A stretch of DNA of 18,197 bases from Actinomycetota bacterium (GTDB lineage Bacteria; Cyanobacteriota; Vampirovibrionia; Obscuribacterales; Obscuribacteraceae), in assembly GCA_903970355.1 (NCBI GenBank), contig CAJCIF010000235.1:1-18197 (forward strand), given 5' to 3'. Positions within the stretch are counted from its first letter, which is position 1; the number at the start of each line of letters is the position of its first letter. Under the pieces are notes generated by a model. It was not told the DNA's origin and did no database searches. It saw only the letters and a program-made list of their open reading frames with translations. Below are positions 1 through 7,729 of this stretch, in pieces. A program made the translations under genes and the position numbers.

Positions 1-119
1 TAGGCGACGGAGGAGCCGCCCACCAAAATGAACCAACAGCGAAGCAAGCCTACGGCGAGGAGCCGTGGCGCAGCGCAGCGCCCAAAACGTGCGGAGTAGG
101 CGACGGAGGAGCCGCCCGG
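1..119. repeat. degenerate GC-rich direct repeats, about 48-nt period
   Basis: A 21-nt stretch at 1-21 recurs exactly at 97-117. A diverged version lies between them around 51-65, sharing the core GAGGAGCCG. The shared AGGAGCCG cores start at about 11, 58 and 107, so the spacing is 47-49 nt. The array runs off the left edge of the window, so its full extent is unknown. There is no credible reading frame through it; the longest plus-strand ATG frame (28-99) is only 23 codons. It is most likely an intergenic repeat family or the tail of a longer repetitive element, which is an inference. The repeat itself is seen directly. Confidence 0.55.
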
Positions 120-132
120 AGCACTTAAATAA

Positions 133-163
133 AAGAGCAGCTCCGGAGGGTGGAGCTGCTCTT
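133..163. terminator. strong stem-loop, probable bidirectional terminator
   Basis: A perfect 12-bp stem (AAGAGCAGCTCC at 133-144 with its complement at 152-163) encloses a 7-nt loop. On the plus strand it is followed by a short T-rich tract (TTCTTT, 162-167). Read on the minus strand it runs into TTTTATTTAA, a better U-tract. This fits an intrinsic terminator for a gene left of the window, possibly working in both directions. Confidence 0.7.
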
Positions 164-178
164 CTTTGGAGCCTGCAC

Positions 179-205
179 ATCGGCTTTGATGGAAGGGAAG
201 CCGAT
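179..205. other. 8-bp perfect hairpin in intergenic region
   Basis: ATCGGCTT (179-186) pairs with AAGCCGAT (198-205) around an 11-nt purine-rich loop. There is no U-tract. It lies between the terminator at 133-163 and the inverted repeats upstream of the regulator gene, so it could belong to a structured transcript or be a protein-binding site. Neither is shown by the sequence. Confidence 0.4.
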
Positions 206-217
206 TAGAATAGGGGG

Positions 218-290
218 TCTAGTACGCCTTAAGCGGTCGGGCGGGCGTTCGTGCGGACTCCAATAGGGTTTGCAAGGGACCCGTACTAGA
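218..290. other. 9-bp inverted repeat enclosing 55 nt
   Basis: TCTAGTACG (218-226) is the exact reverse complement of CGTACTAGA (282-290). The enclosed 55 nt is GC-rich in its left half. The competing pairing GGGTC (215-219) with GACCC (278-282) is also possible. The right arm sits in the spacer of the candidate promoter at 270-298. This could be an operator or the closing stem of a small RNA; no known RNA family was recognised. Confidence 0.35.
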
Positions 291-298
291 TTTATAGC
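270..298 (+). promoter_or_regulatory. candidate sigma70-type promoter for the LuxR-type regulator
   Basis: A -35-like TTGCAA (270-275) and a -10-like TATAGC (293-298) are separated by exactly 17 nt. Transcription would begin near 305, leaving a leader of about 105 nt that includes the inverted repeat at 313-363. Both hexamers are imperfect, so this is a weak call based on spacing and position. Confidence 0.35.
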
Positions 299-312
299 AG
301 GGAGTGACTACA

Positions 313-363
313 GGTAAACTATAGGGAAAGCTGTAATTAGCTACTCCATTTCCTATGTTTACC
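313..363 (+). promoter_or_regulatory. long inverted repeat in the leader of the regulator gene
   Basis: GGTAAACTATAGG (313-325) is complementary to CCTATGTTTACC (352-363) with one bulged T at 320, giving a 12-bp stem around a 26-nt loop that contains a further small AGCT...AGCT element. It ends 46 nt before the ATG at 410. It could be an operator for the adjacent LuxR-type regulator (autoregulation) or a hairpin in its mRNA leader. Confidence 0.45.
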
Positions 364-409
364 GTAACTCAAACAGTTCATCGGCTCACCCCAAATTTGC
401 CCGACCCAC

Positions 410-1660
410 ATGACAAATAGCAGTCACCACGAGCGTTCCGTGCTTCTTATTGGTAATCATAAGAATGAACTCGAGCTCTGGCGTAAAACAATACTTGCCC
501 AATCACCCCTATATGGGGTGCAAGTTGCTGTATCCGCCGAAGAAACCGAACGCATTCTCGATAAGGAGGGCTTCGATCTTGTGGTTATGGATTACGAACT
601 GCCGGGTAGCTCCGGTGAAGATCTCATTGCGCACATTCATCAGGCGAAGCCCCATATTCCTATTATTGTGATGACCAATAACGACAGCCCGGAACTGGCT
701 CTCAATGTCCTTAAGGCTGGGGCAAGCGATTTTCTTCCTAAAATCGGCTCCTACGAAAAGTTTCTACCACGCACACTTACTACCAATTTGCAGCGCGCTA
801 TGCTGCTGGAAAACTTACGTGAGTCGTATCAACGTGTTGAGCGGTCTTCTCACGATGAAGCGCTCCTCAATAGAATGATCGTCAACATTCACAGTTCACT
901 TGATCTCGAAGAGATCATAGATTCTGCTGCCCGCAGTCTTTCTGAAGAGTTTAAAGTAACCCGCTCCATTATTTGCACAGTGTCCGCACCTGGTGCGGCG
1001 ATGCGCATAAATCGCCAGGTTACTCAGCCTTCTCATGATGCGATATCAGAACGCAGCATCATTTTTTCTCGCTATCACGATCTTCTTCTTGATGTTGGTG
1101 AGAGAAGACCGCTAGTCATCATGCAAGATGACACCTTTCCATTTGCACGTGATCTCGCTCAGGAACTGCAAATTTACAGCATCAAATCTCTAATTATGGT
1201 GCCTCTCGTTTATCGAGGACGGCTCATGGGTTTGTTCCATCTCGATGATTGTGTAAATCAGCGCTTGTGGAATCAGGCTGAAATCAATTTGCTTTCGCGC
1301 ATTGCCAACCAGCTCTCCATCGCAATCAGTCAGGCGAAGCTTTATCAAATCGTCGAGACACAGAGCTTGAGTATCGACAAGCTTACAGACCTTTGCAGTC
1401 AACTAAACAGCGTCGTTCACTCAACACGCGAATTGACAGAGCGGCAGGAAAGCAGAGAAAAGATGCGGGTGAAACTCAGTACCCGAGAAATTGAAGTGCT
1501 GCGCAAAGTGGCGCTTGGTTTATCCAATAAGGAAATTGCCGATCAGTGCCACATTACGGAAGGCACAACAGAAGTACACGTGTCGCGTTTGCGCAAAAAA
1601 CTGAATCTAACGAGCCGAGCTGCGCTTGTGCGCTACGCTTACGAAAATCATTTGTGCTAA
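410..1660 (+). CDS. response regulator: degenerate receiver - GAF - LuxR-type HTH
   Basis: This 416-residue protein is a cytoplasmic transcription regulator of the NarL/LuxR class with an inserted sensory domain. Residues 10-130 form a receiver: the phosphoacceptor is D61 (in DYELPGSSG), with T89 and K111 at the usual switch positions. Residues about 150-307 look like a GAF domain, followed by a helical linker (about 310-350). Residues 356-416 are the LuxR-type HTH (LSTREIEVLRKVALGLSNKE). The acidic pair that normally follows strand beta-1 and binds Mg2+ is replaced by G15-N16 (LLIGNHKNE), so phosphorylation may be weak, altered or absent. No histidine kinase gene is adjacent. No good Shine-Dalgarno precedes ATG 410, but the receiver needs this start. 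Its stop overlaps the stop of the convergent gene. The domain calls are firm; the signal and targets are unknown. Confidence 0.9.
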   Translation: MTNSSHHERSVLLIGNHKNELELWRKTILAQSPLYGVQVAVSAEETERILDKEGFDLVVMDYELPGSSGEDLIAHIHQAKPHIPIIVMTNNDSPELALNVLKAGASDFLPKIGSYEKFLPRTLTTNLQRAMLLENLRESYQRVERSSHDEALLNRMIVNIHSSLDLEEIIDSAARSLSEEFKVTRSIICTVSAPGAAMRINRQVTQPSHDAISERSIIFSRYHDLLLDVGERRPLVIMQDDTFPFARDLAQELQIYSIKSLIMVPLVYRGRLMGLFHLDDCVNQRLWNQAEINLLSRIANQLSIAISQAKLYQIVETQSLSIDKLTDLCSQLNSVVHSTRELTERQESREKMRVKLSTREIEVLRKVALGLSNKEIADQCHITEGTTEVHVSRLRKKLNLTSRAALVRYAYENHLC

Positions 1661-2076
1661 GCGTGATCTTTTTCTTCAGACAAAAAGAGGCGCCCGGTTG
1701 TGAAATCAACTGTGAGCTCACGGCCTTTCAGCAATCGCTGGCCGATCACACAGCGATCATCAGTGCCTCCCAACACGCAAACATCCTGATGTTGAACGCC
1801 GAGCGATATCAAACCAAGGTAGTGAGATACGACTTTCACATCTGTTCCCATCTCGACACGGCGTGCACCTAAACAGCGCCAGCCGATTGAGGCGGCTAAT
1901 TGCTCCGGAATCACTAAAGAGCCTGTAAATTGCAAATTGACGAGGGCCTCAAGTTCGAGTTCAAAACCATCTGAAGCAACTATTGTGACGGGCAAAAGCA
2001 CGCGGCCTAATTCGTCTATTCTTCCGGCGATGGGGCCGATTCTAGGACGAACATTGTTGTGAGGAAACGTCATCAT
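1657..2076 (-). CDS. clan AA aspartic-protease-fold protein lacking the catalytic motif
   Basis: This 139-residue protein matches the layout of the small retropepsin-like clan AA family with the DTGF signature: a beta-rich N-terminus, a motif followed by F-T-G-S-L-V-I-P (50-57), and the C-terminal pattern CVIGQRLLKGRELTVDF (109-125), which corresponds to the family's G-x-x-L-L-x-G-x-x-L-T-I-D-F ending. The catalytic D-T/S-G just before F-T-G is replaced by N47-L48-Q49, confirmed in the codons AAT TTG CAA. It is therefore probably a pseudoenzyme, perhaps a binding or scaffold protein. Its start ATG overlaps the TGA of the upstream gene (ATGA, 2073-2076), so the two are very likely translationally coupled. 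A second ATG follows at once (2071-2073). Its stop overlaps that of the convergent regulator gene. Confidence 0.75.
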   Translation of the reverse strand: MMTFPHNNVRPRIGPIAGRIDELGRVLLPVTIVASDGFELELEALVNLQFTGSLVIPEQLAASIGWRCLGARRVEMGTDVKVVSHYLGLISLGVQHQDVCVLGGTDDRCVIGQRLLKGRELTVDFTTGRLFLSEEKDHA

Positions 2077-2336
2077 ATTGTGTCAACTATTGGGTTTTCG
2101 TTAAGGCGATAGGCGAAGAATCTACCTTTCGGATACTTCTTTCGTGCCCGTGCCAGTACTTCGTGATCATCTTGTCCTAAAAAATAGTCCTTACTATCGG
2201 GCTCAATCATTACAATCCAATCCCGATAACGTGATCCCAGGTCATGCAACAATTTTTCGAAAACCGGAAAACAGGCAGTATCTAGTTCATCCTTGGTAAG
2301 GTCGCCGGATAACTTTTGCACTTTCTTTGTGGCCAC
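2073..2336 (-). CDS. small DUF5678-like protein
   Basis: This is an 87-residue soluble protein when started at GTG 2336, which has a good AGGAAGGG Shine-Dalgarno 10 nt upstream (2347-2354). The frame stays open to a TTG at 2396 (107 residues), but that start has no ribosome-binding site. The C-terminal half (DWIVMIEPDSKDYFLGQDD, then HEVLARARKKYP and a beta-strand with FFAYRLNE) resembles the short W-V-A-x-x-(D/E)G-x-x-x-x-G-x-(D/S) module called DUF5678. Small proteins of this type often sit beside clan AA protease-like genes, as here. Function is unknown; the pairing and the ATGA overlap suggest the two products act together. Confidence 0.65.
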   Translation of the reverse strand: MATKKVQKLSGDLTKDELDTACFPVFEKLLHDLGSRYRDWIVMIEPDSKDYFLGQDDHEVLARARKKYPKGRFFAYRLNENPIVDTI

Positions 2337-2463
2337 AGTACTGCTTCCCTTCCTAAGCGTTTCCAGACTTCCAATATACCCAGCAAAATAGTACAACTTT
2401 CGGGCAACTGCTTCGCAATTACAGCAAAATTAGCCTGAGCCGGGTCGATTGATCGTAGAATGA

Positions 2464-5400
2464 GTGGTTTGGCGTATTCTGCGAATGCCTCCCGTTTTAA
2501 ACAAAATAATGCCGCAGGGAACTGAACTGGCCCCTAATAGCGCCACAATTGACGAAAACGATGAATCGTCGATAAAAGAAGCCACTCTGGTTCAAAAGAT
2601 GTGGCTGGGCTCAATTTTTGTCTCGGTATGGGCATTTTTTATGCTCATCATATTCAGTGTCGCGATGCTCATAAATATCGATTGGGCTCGCCCCAGCCTG
2701 GAAAGATTAATGAGCCAGTCTATGCACAGGCGCGTTAAGCTCCAGCACCTTAACTTAACGATCGGTTTAGATGGGGTCGCAGTTGGCAGTTCAGGTCTGG
2801 ATATCACCGACAACAGCGGTGTGCCCCTGCTTTCCGCCGGCAGAAGTGAAATTGGTATAGCAATCTGGCCATTACTATCAGGCGAACTGAAGATTCGTTA
2901 TTTGGAATTTAAGCATCCTGAGCTATGGGCAATAAAGCTCTCCAAAGAAGATTGGAACTTCAGCGATTTGCTCCGTACTACACTCGATGTGAAATATCTG
3001 CAAACAACCGATGGCGTCATACACTTTGCCTCGCTTTCCAAAGCGAATCCTTTTAAACCGACCGATCTCCGTAACTTCGATCTCAAATTTGTGCGCCCCA
3101 GCAAGCGCTTCAATCGCCCCTTTGTTCTGTCCTTCACTCACCCGAAAGAGAATGGCACTAGCAGTCAATTCAATCTTGATGGTTTGGGTGTTGGAAAGTT
3201 TGCTGACTGGCGGGAAAACAATTGCAAAATCAAATTGCATGTGAAAAACGCCGATCTTGATGAGCTCAAAACAGCTGATAAGATGCTCGCTCTCGATCTG
3301 TCACCCCTGGCTAAACCCCTGTCGGATCGCGCTGTCACAGGCACATTTGATGTGGATCTGGATGGCAAAGGTGTATTGAATAAAAATTACACTGCCCAAC
3401 TTTCTGTTGATGCGCACGGATTCGGTTACACCACAAGTGGTGGCGATCGAGTTACCACACCGGAGTTGGTGACACACCTAAATTTGACAGGCAAGGATGG
3501 CGGTCAGGTGATCTGGGATCATTCCACCGTTGCTTTGCCCGTTGCAAAAGTGAGCTTGCGCACCGAAGGCAGCATCAAAAATTTGAAAAATAATGAAAAG
3601 CCGACCTTTGAAAGCACTGTTGAAGGTGAGGTGGAGAATCTCGAATTACTCGGCCGCACACTCTCTTATTCCAACGTGCTTGCCAAAAATTCAAAACTGA
3701 CTCTTGCTCATCTGCGCGGTAAAGCTGGTGTCAATTTGCATGTGGTAAATGATGGAGAACGCACAAGCGTTGCTTCCGATGTGCATGCAACGGATGTATC
3801 CATCAACGACCTGCTTCATGTGATACCACCACAGTTCGTTGCTGCTGCCTGTCTTCTCAATCTTTCCGATCAAAGCCTGATTAGCGGCGATATTCGAGTG
3901 GATGGTGACACGAAAGCGAGCTTTAAGAACTGCAGCATCAATAACGGCACTTTCAAATGCGCATTTTCCGGCGATGCCGATGAAGAAAAGCGTACGGCAA
4001 AATTCAATTTCGAAGCGAAGGATCTGCCCTTAAACAATGTTTCGGAAAACATGTCTCAATCGAAAGATGTAAAAGACGCCATCTGGAGTTCAGTTAAACT
4101 CGATGCGAAAAACATAAAGCTGGGCGGCAAAGCGGATGTAGTTTGCAACATCAATAAGACTGGTGAAAAGCTTTTGCTTGAAACGGATGGGCAATTGAAA
4201 AACGCCCGCATTGTTTTATCCGATCCGAATCTGGTTTTCGATAGGCTCATTGGAAAAATCGTGGCCCGGGAAAATGCTGTGAAGTTGGATCACGTCTCAG
4301 GATTATTGAACGGCTTTAACATCAAGCTGAACGGAAACATCCCTGCCAGCAGTACAGACAAGATAGATATTCAGCTTGCTGCAGATCAATTCAATGTAGC
4401 GACTTTGGCCAGCTTGCTGCAAGCGCTTCAAGTTAAAGCACCGTTCTTCGACGGCAAGCAAATATATGGAACCTTGCACGACTTCCGTATGGAAATTGGC
4501 GGCACAAAACAAAATCCGACTCTCGTTCTTTCGGGTAATCCCACTGCTCTTGTCTATCAACCAAAAGGATTGTCCAAACCAGTGACTGCCGTTTGCGGAA
4601 ATCTCACCTATGAGAACGATACACTTATATCGAAAGATGTCGGTGTCGCCTTAGCTAGTGGCACTGTCTATGTCAGTTTCCAGATGAATCATCTAAGCAA
4701 GGAAACTTCCGTAGACAAAATGCGCCTGAAATCGCCTGGTGTTGATGTGCATGAAATTGAATACTATCTGGACTCGGTATTGGCACCGGATGCGGTGACA
4801 GAGTCGTTTGACAAATTCAAAAAGGAAAATCGAATTTCAAATTTGCATGGCAAATCTTATGGTGATATCACCTGTCAAATCGTTAAGGGCGTGCCACTTG
4901 TAAAAGGATCCGCTGGTTTCGTTAATGCCGGTGTTCGCTATGGCCGTCAACAATTTAACATCGAGCGTTTAAATGGCTTGCTTCTGTTTTCCGACGATGA
5001 CATAACAGTGCAAGATATAACCGGGACATTGAAACACACAGAATTTACCCTTGATGCAAAAGTTCCTCGCAAACCAGAGGTTGCCTGGCACGGCGAACTT
5101 AAGGCAACTATGGATCCCGCCGATTTTGACGACATACTTCCTGCCTTTGTACAGAGTGTTCAGACAAACCACCTGGATCTGACGGCTAATGCACCAATTG
5201 CCATTCAATGGAAAGCCTCAGGCGAAAAAAGCCTCTCCACCGCCAGTTTTTCTCTAAACGTTCCGGCGGACGGCAAGCTTGTATTGAGCGGACCATTTGG
5301 CAAAATCTATCAACCCCCGGATCAAGCCCTGTCGATTGATGGTGCCCTCAAGTCAGATTCAGAGAGCGTTCAAATAACAGACAGCAAAATCGGTATCGGC

Positions 5401-6669
5401 AATTCCAGCTTGCAAGTCAAAGGCAATTTCCGCAGTAAAGGAAATGCCAAGCATAGAAACTTTACGGAAGCAGAACCAATTGAAAGAACGCATTTGGCTA
5501 TTAGAGTGCCGGAACATATGCCGGCTTGTACGATCATGCAGCTCTTCAATCATGAAGTGACCAACAATGATGTTAGTGGGCAGTTGAAAGGGAAAATCAC
5601 CCTGGATGAAGTTGCCGGCGAAAGATACTACACAGGCTCGGTAAATTTCGAGAAATTGTCTTTTCCAAAATTCAATCTAAAGGACCTCAGTGGAACCCTC
5701 AATACCGCTCAGGATGAATCTGAACACAATGAAGGCATGAAGGCACGCATTCACCTGCAAGAGGTTTTGCTGGGTGGCGTGAAGTGCACGGATGTCGATG
5801 CAGATTTCAAATGGAAGCATGTTCTGGCGGAAGGTGGTGGTGAATTTGATGTCGAGAAGTGCCACGCTGCAATGGCGACAGGCAAGCTGGATTTAAGCGG
5901 TTCAATTGATATGTCCAGACATAAATTTGTCATGCACTCATTGTTGTCTAAGGCGAGCGCTGCCACAGTACTGGAAGAATTGACCGGAGCGAAAGGCGAA
6001 ATTACCGGAATACTTGATGCACAACTCGATCTTTCATCACATGGACTTACCTCCGAAGAGATGGCGAACAACATGGACGGCAGTGGCAGCGTCGAAATCA
6101 AAAATGGCTCTGTAAGCCGATTTGGTCACCTGCAATCCAAACTCAATCAAGGCAATCTGATTCACCAGGGATTGCTTGGTTTCAATTTGAACAATCTTTT
6201 GCGAACGGTTGTGCCAGTGCGTACCGGTGACTTTAGAGAAATAGCATCGGAATGGCAGCTCGACAATGGCAAACTCACGTTTGGCAAAATGCAGTACATC
6301 GGAGATGACCTGCACCTGACGGCTACGGGTCAAGCCAATCTGCGCATGCACACTATCGAGATGGAAATTTCAGGTCAGATTCCCAGGGTGTCAACAACGG
6401 CGTTGAACGGCACTATGGGAGAACTCTCGCGCGAAATCACCGTTCAAAAGGTGGTGAATTCGATCACCCTTCATAAATTGGAAAGTCTGCCCACGCTTCC
6501 TGTTCTGGGTGACATAAGTTCCGAACGCCCAAGAGCATTCAGTTTCAAAATTCTCGCCCCATACGATCAACCGGATACAATCTCACGCTCAATTGAAAAG
6601 TCTTTCAAGTGGGTCCAGACTCGCCCTAACGGAACCGTGCGCTCGATACCGGGCATTGCCGCAAATTAG
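2464..6669 (+). CDS. AsmA/DUF748-like giant envelope protein
   Basis: This 1,401-residue protein has a cytoplasmic N-terminus, one transmembrane anchor (about 47-71, IFVSVWAFFMLIIFSVAML) and then a very long beta-rich body ending in an AsmA-type C-terminal region (GSGSVEIKNGSVSRF... then repeated strands with LTATGQANLRMHTIEMEISG). Just after the anchor, the INIDWARPSLERLMSQSMHR segment is the classic AsmA N-terminal signature. Known family members (AsmA, YhdP, TamB, YdbH) form elongated beta-grooves thought to carry lipids between inner and outer membranes, so a similar periplasmic role is likely. GTG 2464 directly follows an in-frame TGA (2461-2463) and has only a weak ribosome site; ATG 2485 or ATG 2509 are alternatives that keep the anchor. 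The last 11 codons lie inside the duplicated unit. Confidence 0.85.
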   Translation: MVWRILRMPPVLNKIMPQGTELAPNSATIDENDESSIKEATLVQKMWLGSIFVSVWAFFMLIIFSVAMLINIDWARPSLERLMSQSMHRRVKLQHLNLTIGLDGVAVGSSGLDITDNSGVPLLSAGRSEIGIAIWPLLSGELKIRYLEFKHPELWAIKLSKEDWNFSDLLRTTLDVKYLQTTDGVIHFASLSKANPFKPTDLRNFDLKFVRPSKRFNRPFVLSFTHPKENGTSSQFNLDGLGVGKFADWRENNCKIKLHVKNADLDELKTADKMLALDLSPLAKPLSDRAVTGTFDVDLDGKGVLNKNYTAQLSVDAHGFGYTTSGGDRVTTPELVTHLNLTGKDGGQVIWDHSTVALPVAKVSLRTEGSIKNLKNNEKPTFESTVEGEVENLELLGRTLSYSNVLAKNSKLTLAHLRGKAGVNLHVVNDGERTSVASDVHATDVSINDLLHVIPPQFVAAACLLNLSDQSLISGDIRVDGDTKASFKNCSINNGTFKCAFSGDADEEKRTAKFNFEAKDLPLNNVSENMSQSKDVKDAIWSSVKLDAKNIKLGGKADVVCNINKTGEKLLLETDGQLKNARIVLSDPNLVFDRLIGKIVARENAVKLDHVSGLLNGFNIKLNGNIPASSTDKIDIQLAADQFNVATLASLLQALQVKAPFFDGKQIYGTLHDFRMEIGGTKQNPTLVLSGNPTALVYQPKGLSKPVTAVCGNLTYENDTLISKDVGVALASGTVYVSFQMNHLSKETSVDKMRLKSPGVDVHEIEYYLDSVLAPDAVTESFDKFKKENRISNLHGKSYGDITCQIVKGVPLVKGSAGFVNAGVRYGRQQFNIERLNGLLLFSDDDITVQDITGTLKHTEFTLDAKVPRKPEVAWHGELKATMDPADFDDILPAFVQSVQTNHLDLTANAPIAIQWKASGEKSLSTASFSLNVPADGKLVLSGPFGKIYQPPDQALSIDGALKSDSESVQITDSKIGIGNSSLQVKGNFRSKGNAKHRNFTEAEPIERTHLAIRVPEHMPACTIMQLFNHEVTNNDVSGQLKGKITLDEVAGERYYTGSVNFEKLSFPKFNLKDLSGTLNTAQDESEHNEGMKARIHLQEVLLGGVKCTDVDADFKWKHVLAEGGGEFDVEKCHAAMATGKLDLSGSIDMSRHKFVMHSLLSKASAATVLEELTGAKGEITGILDAQLDLSSHGLTSEEMANNMDGSGSVEIKNGSVSRFGHLQSKLNQGNLIHQGLLGFNLNNLLRTVVPVRTGDFREIASEWQLDNGKLTFGKMQYIGDDLHLTATGQANLRMHTIEMEISGQIPRVSTTALNGTMGELSREITVQKVVNSITLHKLESLPTLPVLGDISSERPRAFSFKILAPYDQPDTISRSIEKSFKWVQTRPNGTVRSIPGIAAN

Positions 6670-6712
6670 AAAACTGCCACATATCTGTCACGTAAGACTG
6701 GTAACTTTATCT
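6670..6712 (+). promoter_or_regulatory. invariant 43-nt upstream element of cassette 1 with 11-nt-spaced direct repeats
   Basis: Every base from 6670 to 6712 is the same as in 9161-9203, although the neighbouring coding sequences have diverged widely. Inside it are two direct repeats of CTGYCACRTA, at 6674-6683 (CTGCCACATA) and 6685-6694 (CTGTCACGTA), offset by 11 nt, close to one helical turn. That suggests a tandem binding site for a regulator, or a promoter of an unusual class. No clear -35/-10 pair was found. Confidence 0.5.
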
Positions 6713-6743
6713 CTGTCGGAAGTTCCGTCTCAGGTGAATGGTA

Positions 6744-7727
6744 ATGGCAAACCAAGAATTTCAACAGTCTGCGGCAAGAGCTGAGAGCTATGTAGAAAGG
6801 GGCGGTGCGCAGAACGCCACCGTTGAGGTTTATAACGAACTTATCAAAATCGAGAATGGAAAAGGAAGCCCGCAACAGAAGGCGAGTCAAGAAGCAGAGT
6901 ACCTTAAGGCAGTTCTCGACCAAAACAAAGTCCTAAAGCAACATGGCTTTCCTGAGTTTGATATCACCGAAAATGGCCAATCTTTGACCATAAAAGCCAC
7001 TGACAAAACGAACTGGTACGAACAACCACTGCCTCCCACTGCCTATGGAAAAAATCACGAGAATTTAGGAAAACGTACCCTCACATCTGAGAATGTTTCG
7101 GATCAACCTCTCACTGCGGAAAAGCCGCAGATGGCACCGGAAACGATTCCAACTTCTGGAACGCACACAGGTCGCGCGGAACAGAACCAAGCTCTTAATC
7201 CAAGTGACCGTCCAGTTACGCCTTATGACGCCCCTAAGTATGTAAACCCAGACGGATCAACTAGTACAGAATTGCCGCGCAATCCAGGAGATAGGATTCA
7301 AACCGGAATAGTCGATGATGCGTCTCCTGAAGGACAAGCTCGTAAACATCTGCACAGGATGAGGGATGGAGCAATTGATATCTCAAGCGGGAACATTCCA
7401 CCAGGTCCGGTTTGGGAAGGACAAGAATCCCGAATACTGCATTACGGAAATAGCAACGTCAATAGCGTTAACTTTGAAATAAAGCTTCCATACGGTGTAA
7501 GGAGTGGCGATGTAGTCGAAGGCAGGATCTACAGCAATGAAACGCATCAGAATAGTGATGTTGTGAAAGGGAGAGTTGTTTCGGTCAATGGCCAATTGCA
7601 TTTTCAGGGAGATGAAAACATCCTTGTGAAAGATGCGACCGGGAAATTAGTACAAACCAACAATCGACAAGTTGGCCCTTACGAGAAGCAAGGCCCACTT
7701 GATATTCCGTTGACGTTGCATAACTGA
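6744..7727 (+). CDS. uncharacterised cassette protein A1
   Basis: This 327-residue protein has no family I recognise, no signal peptide and no membrane segment. Three parts show: an N-terminal helical module (1-80) with EYLKAVLDQNKVLKQHGFPEF, a low-complexity, proline-rich linker (about 85-190), and a C-terminal beta-rich module (about 195-327) with WEGQESRILHYG and GDVVEGRIYSNE. Comparison with its paralogue at 9239 shows that the two ends are conserved and the linker is not. ATG 6744 is preferred over the ATG two codons upstream because AGGTGA (6732-6737) lies 6 nt before it and the paralogue keeps this ATG. The B1 start follows 2 nt after the stop, so A and B are one transcription unit. 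Function unknown. Confidence 0.75.
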   Translation: MANQEFQQSAARAESYVERGGAQNATVEVYNELIKIENGKGSPQQKASQEAEYLKAVLDQNKVLKQHGFPEFDITENGQSLTIKATDKTNWYEQPLPPTAYGKNHENLGKRTLTSENVSDQPLTAEKPQMAPETIPTSGTHTGRAEQNQALNPSDRPVTPYDAPKYVNPDGSTSTELPRNPGDRIQTGIVDDASPEGQARKHLHRMRDGAIDISSGNIPPGPVWEGQESRILHYGNSNVNSVNFEIKLPYGVRSGDVVEGRIYSNETHQNSDVVKGRVVSVNGQLHFQGDENILVKDATGKLVQTNNRQVGPYEKQGPLDIPLTLHN

Positions 7728-7729
7728 AG

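Noticed and set aside
1..119. Possible CRISPR array
   Set aside because: Only one exact repeat pair exists, the middle unit is degenerate, and the intervening sequences resemble each other rather than being unique spacers.
1546..1872. Plus-strand frame overlapping the end of the regulator and the protease-like gene
   Set aside because: It overlaps two well-supported genes, has no motif and no ribosome site.
6738..6743. ATG 6738 as the start of gene A1
   Set aside because: It touches the AGGTGA ribosome site with no spacing; ATG 6744 has 6-nt spacing and is the one conserved in the second copy.
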